Assembly: GCA_002887195.1 (NCBI GenBank) | Contig: PJAB01000797.1 | Location: 1 to 20,567 of the forward strand | DNA length: 20,567 bases | Source: Chrysochromulina parva | Lineage: Eukaryota; Haptophyta; Prymnesiales; Chrysochromulinaceae | Direction: 5' to 3' | Shown here: positions 1 through 9,100 of the stretch, one piece after another | Numbering within the stretch: position 1 is the stretch's first letter | How the letters are laid out: every line of letters begins with the position of its first letter | Made by a program: the position numbers and the translations under genes | The notes under the pieces: model-generated | What the model saw: only the letters and a program-made list of their open reading frames with translations | Databases searched by the model: none | What the model was told of the DNA's origin: nothing

Positions 1-415
1 ATGGTGGTCCTTGTCTTTGTGCGTGTGCGCAGTGGCGCCAGTGCACAGCTCAGTGGAGCATACTAACAGTGAAACCAGTACGTCTTAGTACAACAGCATG
101 TCAACTACTGGCTCTTCAAGATTATAATTTCGCATCCGTGCGGGCATTTCGGACCTGGGCGTGTACCGGCTACCGCGTGTATCCTACAAAACAGGCTTGA
201 TCACAGGCCAACACGTATGACATATTACAATGCCGACGTGGCATCGTGGCGATCTGACAACGATCGTTCCCGAGTGCCGTGAAAACGCTCGATCAGTGAC
301 AGGACAGTCACAGCCTCACAGGGGAAGTCATGATGATGCGTACCCACACATCCCCAGCGGCCGCCCTCAGCCGAGATCTGGCCCAGATCTCACCTGTGGC
401 TTCCACGGCTCGGCC
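1..415. other. Non-coding stretch downstream of the MOCS3-like gene
   Basis: I see no convincing gene here. It lies 3' of the minus-strand MOCS3-like gene and probably holds its 3' UTR. The minus strand carries TGTAA at 229-225, about 190 nt after the stop codon; this resembles the polyadenylation element known from green algae, but its role here is inference. The first 66 bases read as an open frame on the plus strand ending in TAA; that could be the tail of a gene cut by the window edge, but 21 codons are too few to judge. Confidence 0.4.
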
Positions 416-1710
416 TCAGTAGATGGGCATGCTCTTGTCGATGCGCTTGGCCCACGCGAGGATGCCTCCATCCATCGAGAAGAGCCGATCCTTCTCGAAG
501 CCGAGCTGCGCGAGCGTTTGGCATGCGGCTGCGCTGCGGGCGCCCCCCTTGCAGTGCACGAGGATGTCGCGGTCGCGGGGCAGGGAGGTGCTGATGTGCG
601 AGACCTGTCGGTGTGGCTGCAGCGCATCCACGAAGCCGAGTGACACAATCTCTGCCTCCGCCCTCGAGCGAACGTCGAGCACAAAAGGTCGCCATCCTTC
701 GTCGCGCTTACGCCGCGCCACCTCTTCCACGCCAATGCGCACAAAGGGCTCGGGCGGCGGCGGCGGCAAGCCCGCGGTGCCGACGCCCGCCGGCTTCGGC
801 ACGCCGCAGAAGCCCTCGTAGTCGATGAGCGACGTAATCGGCGGTGCGTTCACCCGCGGTCGCAGCTTAACCTCATGGAAGCGCATTCGCATTGCATCGT
901 AGATGAGCAGCCGGCCCGAGAGTGTGCCCTCCTCGCGCCCGAGGGCGACCTTGATGGCTTCGGTGGCCTGCATGCAGCCGATCACGCCCGGCAGGATGCC
1001 GAGCACGCCGCCCTCGGCGCACGACGGCACCTCGCCCGGCGGCGGCGCCTCCGGAAAGAGGTCGCGATAATTAGGTCCGCCTCGATAGTTGAAGACGCTC
1101 ACCTGCCCCTCGAACTTTTGGATGGCGCCATACACGAGAGGCTTGCCGAGGATGACACACGCGTCGTTCACGAGGTACCGTGTCGGGAAGTTGTCCGAGC
1201 CATCCACAACCAGATCGTACTGTGCGATCACGTCCAGCGCGTTCGTCGAGGTGAGACGGAAGGTGTGCTTGTGCACGACCACGTTTGGGTTGATGTCGGT
1301 GACGCGCGCGGCGGCCGAATCGACCTTGGACTTGCCCAGCGTGCTCGTCGTGTGTATGATCTGCCGCTGCAGATTGGACTCGTCGACCACGTCGTCGTCG
1401 ACAAGGCCCAAGGTGCCAACGCCCGCGGCTGCGAGGTACATGAGAACGGGCGAGCCGAGGCCGCCGCTGCCGATGCAGAGCACCTTGGTCGCCTTCAGCT
1501 TTCGCTGCCCCCGCATGCCAAAGTCGTCTAGGATCAGGTGGCGTGAGTACCTGGCACAGCATTGGCACGCGTGTGAATACAAGATCTTCCGCCACGTCGC
1601 CCACGCCCGCGCGCTTGCAGCTGTGGCGTCCTCACGCACCTGCGAATCTCTTCGTGCGAAAGCTCAGGCAAAACATCCGGTGCGATGGGGGCGACGGACG
1701 GAGCACTCAT
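416..1710 (-). CDS. MOCS3/UBA4/MoeZ-like adenylyltransferase-sulfurtransferase
   Basis: Two exons (1710-1640 and 1550-416) give 401 residues. The protein has a ThiF/MoeB-type E1 domain (about residues 25-265) followed by a rhodanese domain (about 300-398). Family members adenylate the C-terminal glycine of a sulfur-carrier protein (MoaD/MOCS2A, URM1 or ThiS) and transfer persulfide sulfur for molybdopterin synthesis or tRNA thiolation. Visible motifs are the nucleotide loop GSGGLGSP (51-58), the family start motif YSRHLIL reached only after splicing, the E1 cysteine in SCAEGGV (Cys201), and the rhodanese loop CKGGARS (Cys357). The usual zinc CxxC pair is missing: the first site reads GGPNYRDLFP and the second has a lone Cys. 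This matches cyanobacterial and actinobacterial MoeB/MoeZ better than metazoan MOCS3. The GTG at the splice donor is not a start; ATG at 1710 is chosen because it gives SHEEIRR-YSRHLIL. It shares a divergent promoter with the LRR gene. Confidence 0.9.
1551..1639 (-). other. Spliceosomal intron (89 nt) in the MOCS3-like gene
   Basis: The donor is GTGCGTGAG (from 1639 downward) and the acceptor is GTGCCAG (ending at 1551). Removing it joins CGC-AG with G-TAC and restores the conserved EEIRR-YSRHLIL stretch of the family. The exon-2 frame is also open through the intron, so an unspliced reading gives a spurious N-terminus. Confidence 0.88.
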
Positions 1711-1929
1711 TCGAGGTGAGAGTCGTAGTGAGATGAGAGCTGTCACAGTCCAGATCCCGTGTCTCAGCATGAGATGAGACACTGATGAGACAAAAGAGCG
1801 AACAAATGCCGACTCTGTTTGCCGACTGAAAATCGTATAGCGACCTTAACACGCGGAATCGTCTTCGAACCAGATAGTCCCTGTGGAGCCAAAAGCGCCG
1901 TGTCGGCGTCGGCGTCGTTGGAAATCTAA
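1711..1929. promoter_or_regulatory. Divergent promoter region, MOCS3-like / XRRA1-like
   Basis: The two start codons lie 219 bp apart, facing away from each other. The gap holds three copies of GATGAGA (1732-1738, 1773-1779, 1784-1790) and an inverted repeat GTCTCA/TGAGAC (1761-1766 and 1775-1780). No TATA box is evident. The sites are visible; a regulatory role is inferred from position only. Confidence 0.45.
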
Positions 1930-3591
1930 ATGCCGCCTAGACCAGTCGTGCCTCAAGGGTCCAAGGCGCTCGAGGCGCTTCGCGCGCTCGAGAACCGGCC
2001 AAGCGCGTCGAAGACACTCAGCCTCGACCTCAGCCTGCCGCCGCGGCCAGTGCCGCGGCGCAAGCGGGCGTTCATCTCACCCATCCACCATGCTGGGCCA
2101 CCGCCTCCCGGGCCGGTCGCCGACGTCGTGCTGGATGGCTTCGTCTTGCTCGAGGCGTGCCGCGTCGAGGACCCCGACGAGGCCGAGAAGGCCGTGCTCG
2201 AGGGCTGCGGCATCTCCTCAGTCATCAGCGAGGATCTCTCCTTCTTCCGCAAGCTCACGCACCTCGACCTCGGCGACAACCAGGTGCAGCTCGCTTCGCT
2301 CGCATACTTGCCTGCGCTCGTCGAGCTGCACCTGGACTGCAATGGGCTCATCGAGGTGACGATCCCGCCTGGCGGCTTCCCCACGCTTGAGGTGCTCAAC
2401 CTCTCTTATAACGGCCTCACCGCTGCCGCAATCGCCGCGCTGGCCGACGTGCCGCGGCTGCGCCAGCTCGACTTGTCCATGAACGAGCTGACAAGTTTGC
2501 CCGCGGACCTGTCGGGGTTCGGTGCGCTGCAGAGCCTCAACTGCGAGCACAACCTGCTCAGCTCGGAGGCCACATTCCTCGCGCTCGGCACGATGCCCGC
2601 GCTCCGCTCGCTCTCTCTTGCTCACAATAGAGTCGAGGCACTCGCGCCGGCGGTTTCGGAGAGTGCGTTCGGGATGCTCTCGACGTTCGACCTCTCGCAC
2701 AACCTGATCAAGCGCGAGGAGGCGCTGCTGCCCGTGCTGCAGATGAGCGCGTTGCGCACGCTGCTGCTCTACCACAATCCTTTTTTGAGACACGGGGCCG
2801 CTTCGGATGACTTCCATGAAGTCTTGCAGGCGCAGCGGGGCGTCGACGTGGTCACAGTGCCGCCTGCAGAGCCGCAGCCGCCGGGCAAGATGGACCTGTC
2901 GGCGATGACGACGGTCTCGGAGCCGCCCTCGCGTCGCGCGACGGCGATGGCGATCGCCAAGGCCAAGCAGCAAAAGGCCAAGGCGGATGCGATCAAGGCT
3001 AAGGGAGATGCTCCCGCCGAAGAGAGCGGCAGCTCCTTTTTCATCACCGCGGGCAGCGAGAGCGAGGGCGCAGCTCGCGACCCGGAGATGGACGAGGCGA
3101 CGGCTGCGGCGCTGCACACGGACTTTTGGGCCGAGTCGGACGCGCTCTATGATACGAACGTCGACATGCGCACCGCGATGGCAGCACTCAAGCGGGCTGT
3201 GGAGCGCCCGCCCGTGCGACCGACCAACAACGGCGCGCACCACCTGCAGATGACCGCGAACCTGCAGATACGCAGGCGCGACAAGGTGGAGGGCGCAGGC
3301 GGTCTGCGCACGCGCCCGCTCTATACGGGCCAGCAACCACCACAGCGAGCAGGTGGCGCCGCAGAAGACATGCTAGCAGGTGTGAGTGAACTCCAGGATC
3401 GATTGGCAGGGCACGCGGCAGCCCGAGCGGCGGGGCAGGCACTGGCGCTGGCTGGCGGCGCCGCGCGCACGAGCGGCGACCCGTCCGGCGACGCGTGCGT
3501 CTCGCACCTAGAGTCGATGCTCGAGGCCATGGGCGATATGCGCGTCGGCGCGACGGGGGGTTCGGCCCCCGGTCGGCCGTCCGTTGCGTGA
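1930..3591 (+). CDS. XRRA1-like leucine-rich-repeat protein
   Basis: A single open exon of 553 residues. After a basic, proline-rich head (1-60), residues about 63-85 carry VLDGFVLLEACRVEDPDEA, which fits the segment before the repeats in XRRA1 (X-ray radiation resistance-associated protein 1). LRRs follow at about 85-290 with LxxLxLxxN signatures such as LTHLDLGDNQ, LEVLNLSYNGL, LRQLDLSMNEL and LRSLSLAHNRV. The LRR cap reads LLLYHNPFLRHG followed by a short helix, as in XRRA1. The C-terminal half is low-complexity and Ala/Lys-rich, with an isolated GSSFFIT motif near 368. The molecular function of XRRA1 is poorly defined, so no role is assigned. The ATG at 1930 is the first in frame. A generic SDS22-like LRR protein is the alternative. 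Confidence 0.72.
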   Translation: MPPRPVVPQGSKALEALRALENRPSASKTLSLDLSLPPRPVPRRKRAFISPIHHAGPPPPGPVADVVLDGFVLLEACRVEDPDEAEKAVLEGCGISSVISEDLSFFRKLTHLDLGDNQVQLASLAYLPALVELHLDCNGLIEVTIPPGGFPTLEVLNLSYNGLTAAAIAALADVPRLRQLDLSMNELTSLPADLSGFGALQSLNCEHNLLSSEATFLALGTMPALRSLSLAHNRVEALAPAVSESAFGMLSTFDLSHNLIKREEALLPVLQMSALRTLLLYHNPFLRHGAASDDFHEVLQAQRGVDVVTVPPAEPQPPGKMDLSAMTTVSEPPSRRATAMAIAKAKQQKAKADAIKAKGDAPAEESGSSFFITAGSESEGAARDPEMDEATAAALHTDFWAESDALYDTNVDMRTAMAALKRAVERPPVRPTNNGAHHLQMTANLQIRRRDKVEGAGGLRTRPLYTGQQPPQRAGGAAEDMLAGVSELQDRLAGHAAARAAGQALALAGGAARTSGDPSGDACVSHLESMLEAMGDMRVGATGGSAPGRPSVA

Positions 3592-4122
3592 GGCCGGCGC
3601 GCGCGGGCGCCCTCAGGACGCGACGCCCATGATCGCACTCCGTGCGCCAGGCGTGCGAATCGGCGCGCGTTCATGGTGCGTTGCGGTGAGCTTTTCAATC
3701 CGCTGGGGCCCGCCAGGCCGCCCCCCCCCGGCGCGTGCCGACCCGCGAGACCGGGCTCAGAAGATCTGAAGTCCGCACCACGGCCGGACGCGGGAACGGT
3801 TGTAACGAGCCTTACGCGGCTACAACTGACAAACAACAATTTTCCACTTTACCGCGTTCTTGACCGCGTTACGGCCGACGGCGCGGGCGGCGTTCACGAA
3901 AGATTCGAGATACCGAGCTTAGATTAGAACGCGCCGAGGCGCCGACGCGCGCCCCAAGCGGAAGAGCCCCGCCCGCCCGCGGCGCGCGCGCGCGCGGGAC
4001 GCCGGAGTCGGCCGGGAGCGTGTAACGTGTGTTGCCTGTCGGCCGGCTGCGGACCGATGTTACAATTTCGGCCCGCCCACGGAATCGGCACGGTGCCCAG
4101 GTACCTACTCTCACCACATCAC
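3592..4122. other. Convergent intergenic region with GC run and TGTAA motifs
   Basis: This gap lies between the 3' ends of the XRRA1-like gene (plus) and the 169-residue gene (minus). No open frame here looks coding. It holds TGTAA on the plus strand about 210 nt after the first stop, TGTAA on the minus strand at 4064-4060 about 60 nt after the second stop, a direct repeat ACCGCGTT (3851-3858 and 3863-3870), and an alternating GC run at 3982-3996. The TGTAA elements could be polyadenylation signals. Confidence 0.45.
3982..3996. repeat. Alternating GC dinucleotide run
   Basis: Fifteen bases of strict GC alternation lie inside a wider block of nearly pure G+C. Such runs can adopt Z-DNA and are prone to slippage. 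It is in the convergent gap and not in a coding frame. Confidence 0.7.
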
Positions 4123-4688
4123 CTAGCCTATGACATTCTCTTCGTGGCCGTCGGCCTGCTGCATCGGCATCGGTGTCGATGCTTTCGGCGTGACGGGCGT
4201 TCGTCCGCCGTTTATCAAACCAGGCCGCTTCGGCGTCTCGTAGTCGTCCATATGCGGATGAAATTCGTCCATCTCCACGTCACCGATCGGGTCTGTGCCG
4301 CCTGCGGTTGAGCCGGGCCCCGATCGCGCTTCCGAAGAGCCCCAGTCATCCCGATCTGAGAAGGCATTGGACCACTCCGCCGCTGCCACACGGAGCAAGC
4401 CACAGTCAGTTGCGGGATGGCGAAAGGGGTTGACTTACGCGGCTTGGGTGCACCTTTCTGGCGTCGCTGCAGCGCGTCGAGGTCACTTTCGCGAAGCCCA
4501 CCCCAACACCTGCACAAACGGGCGCAGCAACTGTACCACGGCGAGTCGTGCCTGAGCACGCGCAGGTCGTCCTCCTGAATCCCGGAAGGCATCCCGGACC
4601 ACAGGTCCCCATCATTGCTTTCCATGGGACTGTCGAGGCTGGAAATGTTGGGCGGCCGGTGCGAGCTGTCGCCGCCATGTGCACCCAT
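4123..4688 (-). CDS. Unrecognised small protein, two exons, MG start and Cys cluster
   Basis: Exons 4688-4439 and 4382-4123 join in phase to give 169 residues. Support: a consensus GTAAGT donor, an acceptor GGCAG with a CTGAC branch-like motif upstream, and compatible phases in both exons. The start MGAHGG puts glycine at position 2, compatible with N-myristoylation. A short cysteine cluster, YSCCARLCRCWGG (about 52-64), could be palmitoylated. The C-terminal exon is acidic and polar (DVEMDEFHPHMDDYE), then basic and Pro/Thr-rich, ending ENVIG. There is no membrane segment or recognised domain. It is divergently paired with the STRAP-like gene, start codons 225 bp apart. A further upstream exon cannot be excluded. 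I do not recognise the family; a peripheral membrane role is inference. Confidence 0.6.
4383..4438 (-). other. Short spliceosomal intron (56 nt)
   Basis: The donor is a consensus GTAAGT (from 4438 downward), a CTGAC branch-like motif follows, and the acceptor is TGTGGCAG ending at 4383. Phase-1 ends match (C plus CG gives a Pro codon). Without splicing, neither frame reads as a sensible protein across the junction. Confidence 0.65.
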
Positions 4689-4913
4689 TCCTACGATGAC
4701 GCCGCTGAGCGCGGCGCGAGCGACGGAGTGATCGCGAGGATCGCTTTCTGCACCTCGCTCAGCCCGCACCCGGACCGCGCCGACTTAGGCGCCCAATGTG
4801 CGCAAAAACCTACATCGTGTCAGGAATGCATAGACACACATTCACATTCACACATTCGCCTACCGCTTGGGCTTTTCCTGTCGACTCTCTCTGTCGCAGT
4901 CCTTTGCGTCGCG
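4689..4913. promoter_or_regulatory. Divergent promoter region, 169-residue gene / STRAP-like gene
   Basis: The two start codons lie 225 bp apart. The segment near 4830-4857 has overlapping CACATTC/ACATTC repeats, AT-richer than the surroundings. The plus-strand frame of the STRAP-like gene is open through this region, but the translation there has no WD40 similarity. Role inferred from position. Confidence 0.35.
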
Positions 4914-5936
4914 ATGTCGTCGCTCATTTTGCAAGCGAGCGCGCCGCTCATCTGCCCTGGCCACTCGCGGCCGATCGCTGGCATCGAGTTTACCAACGAG
5001 ACCGAGGATGGCGTCTTCCTGCTCTCTGCGTGCCACGACAAGACGGCGATGATCCGATCGGGCGAGACGGGCGACTGGATCGGCACTTTCGAGGGGCACA
5101 AAGGCGCCGTGTGGGGGGCCGCGCTCAACCCGGACGCGACCAAGTGCGCGACTGTTTCGGGCGACTTCTCCGCCAAGGTGTGGGACGCGCTCACTGGCGA
5201 CGAGCTGCTCGAGTTTAAGCACAAGCACATCGTGCGCGCGGCAGACTGGTCGTCGGACTCGCGGCAACTCCTGACGGGCGGCAAGGAGGCGAAGCTGCGC
5301 ATCTTCGACATGAACCAGCCGAACAGCGAGCCCTACATTCTCAACGGCCACGAGGCGGGTAAGGCCATCAAAGTGGTGCGCTGGTTGCCCGAGCCGTCAC
5401 TCTTCCTCTCAGCAGGCGACGATAAGACGCTGCGGCTGTGGGACGTGCGCGCGAAGGCGGAGGCTGCCCAGCTCACCTTCGGCGGCACCGTCAACTCCGT
5501 CGAGCTCTCGCGCGACGCCAAGACGCTCACCATCGCCGCCGGCACCGAAGTGTCCTTCTGGGACGCGCGCTCGTACCAATGCCTGAAGCGCTTCAACCTT
5601 GGCGTCGTGGAGGCGAACGGGTACGGCGTCAATAGCGCCTCGCTGCACCCCGATCGCAAGGCCTTCGTCGCCGGCGGCGGCAACTTTTGGGTCTACGTGC
5701 ACGACTACGATACCGGTGAGGAGCTTCTCTGCAACAAGGGCCACCACGGGCCCGTGTACGGAACACGCTTCGCGCCCGACGGCAAAACGTACGCGTCTGG
5801 TGGCGATGACGGCACGATACGCATCTGGACGTTCGCGGAGCAGGGCGAGGCACAGGCAGCGGCCGAGGCGGCTGCCGATGAGCAGGCAGCAGAGCCAGCG
5901 GACGCGAGCGCCACCGCGAGCGGCGGGGATAGCTGA
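4914..5936 (+). CDS. STRAP/UNRIP-like WD40 repeat protein
   Basis: 340 residues from the ATG at 4914, forming seven WD40 blades. Blade boundaries can be followed by GH...WD pairs, for example GHKGAVWGAALNPDATK, SAKVWDALTGDELL and DDKTLRLWDV. The segments TGDWIGTFEGHKGAVWGA and KHIVRAADWSSDS, together with NSASLHPDRKAFVAGG and DTGEELLCNKGHHGP, agree closely with human STRAP and less well with the related eIF3i. STRAP is a scaffold that binds the SMN complex and TGF-beta receptor components in animals; in a protist an RNP-assembly or translation role is more likely, by inference. A 30-residue Ala/Glu-rich tail follows the last blade. The open frame extends upstream to 4548, but those 122 residues have no family counterpart and lie over the promoter and the divergent gene. 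Confidence 0.92.
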   Translation: MSSLILQASAPLICPGHSRPIAGIEFTNETEDGVFLLSACHDKTAMIRSGETGDWIGTFEGHKGAVWGAALNPDATKCATVSGDFSAKVWDALTGDELLEFKHKHIVRAADWSSDSRQLLTGGKEAKLRIFDMNQPNSEPYILNGHEAGKAIKVVRWLPEPSLFLSAGDDKTLRLWDVRAKAEAAQLTFGGTVNSVELSRDAKTLTIAAGTEVSFWDARSYQCLKRFNLGVVEANGYGVNSASLHPDRKAFVAGGGNFWVYVHDYDTGEELLCNKGHHGPVYGTRFAPDGKTYASGGDDGTIRIWTFAEQGEAQAAAEAAADEQAAEPADASATASGGDS

Positions 5937-6135
5937 TCTCAGATCTGCCTGCGGCGGTGCGGCGGCCAGCCTCCACTGGGGGGCTCCCCGCGGCCTGCGC
6001 CTCCGCAGCCAGAAGCTCGATAGGCCGAAACGATAGACGTGTCAAATCTCTCGCTCCACTAAATCTCGTGTTCTTGACTTTTCCCCTCACGTGCTTGTGG
6101 ATTGCCCCGTAAGCGGAACGCGACGCGCAGCGTTG

Positions 6136-9100
6136 ATGAAACTGGTCATCCCAAAGAGAAACAGAAAGCCGAACGCAGAGAGTGCTGGCGAACAGAAAAG
6201 CGCTCTTCGCCGAGGTATGCCCGCCTCTGCGGACCTCGACGGCGATGGTGTTCTCACCGCGGAGGAGCTTGCGGCCGCCGGCATCGCCGTGATGACTGAG
6301 GTTGAACTAAAAAAGCTCTCCGAGCTGCTCAACATGAAGCTCGACAAGATTGTTCCGCCCGACGAGCCGGGGGCCTGGTTCACCTCGTTCAAGGCAATGG
6401 ACTCAGAGTGCGTGCCTAAGATTTCAACCCGATGCACCACCTCCCCCCAGCAACTGCTCCCCAGCTCTCTGACGGCCGTGTTCTTGCCCGTCGCCCCTGC
6501 AGCGCGTCCGGCATGCTTGAGTTTGACGAGTTTTCCGACAGTGTCCGCAAGACGCTCAAGGTCACCAAGGCCGAGCTGTCCGATGAGAGGATGCAGGCGT
6601 TCTGGGCTGCCCTCGACACGGACGGCTCGGGGTACATAGAGATGGAGGAGTTCACGAAGTTCATGGGCCGCGTTAAGCCGATTGAGAAGAAGCAGATGCT
6701 CATGAAAAGGAAGAGCAGCTTGGTGCGCAAGGAACTGGAGGAGACCCAGAAAAAGCAGATCGAGGACGCGGGATACAAGTCGTCGAAACCAACGACGCAG
6801 ATGAAGGCCGAGCTCTTGCAGAAAGGCATTGCCGTCGAGGACGAGCTCGAGGAGAAGATGCTTGCGATCACGTACTGCAAGTGGGTCAAGAAGTACCTTC
6901 CTGATATGCACCAGGGCATCGCATGGCTCACGGCGCTCAGGGAGGTGGTTGGTTCTGATGGCTCGGGTGTGTTGACATTCGACCACTTGCGAAGAATGAT
7001 CCGGCAAAAGTTCAAGGTGCCCAACTCGCAGTTCTCCGAGGATAAGATCATGCAGCTGTGGTGCATGATCGACAAGGACGAGTCTAACTCGATCCAGCAG
7101 GTTGAGCTGGGGCGCTTTGTCAAGCTCGCTGGGCCCGTCAAGAGCGATACCGCGCAGTTCACCTTCACCAACAGGGTTGAGGCAGTGCGCAAGGGGTCCC
7201 TGTCCCCCGAGGATGCGAAACTGCTCTCGGTACAACTCAATCAGCGGGTAAATGAGGTCATGAAGGATCAGGGCGGTGATCAGGATGATTGGTTTGCACT
7301 CTTCAAGGTGATTGATAACGATAGCTCGGGGTTGCTTGAGTATTCGGAGCTGGAGCAAGCCATTCGGGGCACGCTGCACTTCACCGAGGATGAGCTGTCG
7401 GTCGCCAAGTTCAAGGCGCTGTGGATCACACTCGATGAGGACGACTCTGGCATGGTCGAGACGGCGGAGTTCCAGCGTTTCATGGAGCGCAGGGAGCCCG
7501 CGGATAAGATTGCGAAGCGGCAGGAGCTTCTGCGGCAGAGCTCCAAGAAGAAGCGCGCGCAGTATAACAAGGAGAAGCAGAAGCACATTGAAGACATGAT
7601 GATCACGTCTTCGAAGAGCACGAAGGAGATAAAGCAGGAGCTCAAGTCGAAGGGCATCCCACTCGCGGATGACCTCGAGGCCAAGGGGTTTGCTATTCAG
7701 TTCGCTAAGTGGTGCAAGGCGTACACGCCCGACTCGCACTTCAAGATTGCATGGCTAAAGGTGTTCAAGGAGCTCGATGACGATGATTCGGGCCTGCTCA
7801 CCTACGACTCGGTGCGGCGCGCGGTTCGCCGTACGTTCAAGGTCGGGAACGCGGCCTTCTCAGAGGATAAGATCCTGCAGCTGTGGTGCTATCTCGACAG
7901 AGATGAGGCCGACGCAATTCCGCAGTCGGACTTTGCCCGCTTCATGAAGCTCGCTGGCGAGGTGCCCTTCGAGAAGAAGAAGAGATTCAGCCTGCACGAG
8001 CAGCTTGCTGATCCGCGCAAGGGAGGCCTCGAAGTTGAAGAGGCGAATATGCTCATCCACAAGCTCAACACGAAGATTGACGAGATCTTGGGGAACGAGG
8101 CGGAGAGCGGGTGGTTTACGCTCTTCAAGGAGTTCGACGAAGACAACTCAGGCCTCATCACCTTCGACGAGCTCAAGGCTGGCATCCGCGTGCAGTTGCA
8201 AATTGGCCCGGAGGAGTTGTCAAACGCAACATTGCGTGCGTTTTGGATCTCGCTCGACGAGGACGATTCGGGATTTGTCGAGCAGGCCGAATTTCACCGC
8301 TTCATGAAGCGCACCGAGCCGAAGACAAGCGACGAGGCCCGCCGGGATATGATTCGTCAGAGCAGCAAGATCAGGCGTCAGGAGGAGGAGAAGAAATTGC
8401 AGACCTACCTTGCGGACGAACACCTAGTTTCCTCGATTACGACCGAGGAAATGAAAAAAGAGCTCGCGGAGGCCAACTTCCCGATCCCGGCTGAAGGATC
8501 TGAGGAGAGGAAGAACCTGGCCATTCAGTTTTGCAAGTGGGTCAAGAATTACCTGCCCGAGGTGCACCATGCCATCGCCTGGCTTCAGGTCTTCAAGGAG
8601 CATGACAACGGTAACTCCGGCCTGCTCACCTACGATGACGTTCGTACCATCATCCGGCACTCTTTCAAGGTGAAACAGGCCGTCTGGTCCGACCTTCAGA
8701 TCAAGGCGGTCTGGTGCATGCTCGATACGGACAACTCGAACAGCATCGCGCGGGTCGAGTTTGGTAGATTCCTCAAGGGACATACCCAACAAGGTACCGC
8801 CACGAAGCAATTTAGCTTCTCGGACAAGTTGATTGAGGCACGCAAGGGAGGCCTCGGCAAGGACGATGAAAAGAAGGTCAGGGCTTTGATCAACTCGAAG
8901 ATTGATAAGATGTACCCCGGAGAGGCGAACGAGAAGTGGTTTGATCTCTTCAAGTCGATTGACGAGGACTGCTCTGGCCTGCTCGATCAAGACGAGATCA
9001 AGGTGGGCATCCGCGAGAAGATGGGCATCAGCACTGATGAGTTGTCGGACGCGATGTTTAAAGCGTTCTGGATCACGCTGGACGAAGACGACTCCGGCAC

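Noticed and set aside
1551..1639. GTG-initiated, unspliced start of the MOCS3-like protein
   Set aside because: The GTG is the splice donor; splicing restores the conserved YSRHLIL context and an ATG start.
2218..3336. 372-residue minus-strand open frame
   Set aside because: Antisense of the LRR gene; Arg/Leu-rich without a recognisable domain.
4548..4913. N-terminal extension of the STRAP-like protein by 122 residues
   Set aside because: No WD40 or STRAP similarity, overlaps the divergent gene and promoter; the family start fits ATG 4914.
6087..7739. 550-residue minus-strand open frame
   Set aside because: Antisense shadow of the EF-hand gene; Leu/Arg-rich composition mirrors the sense codons and it has no domain.
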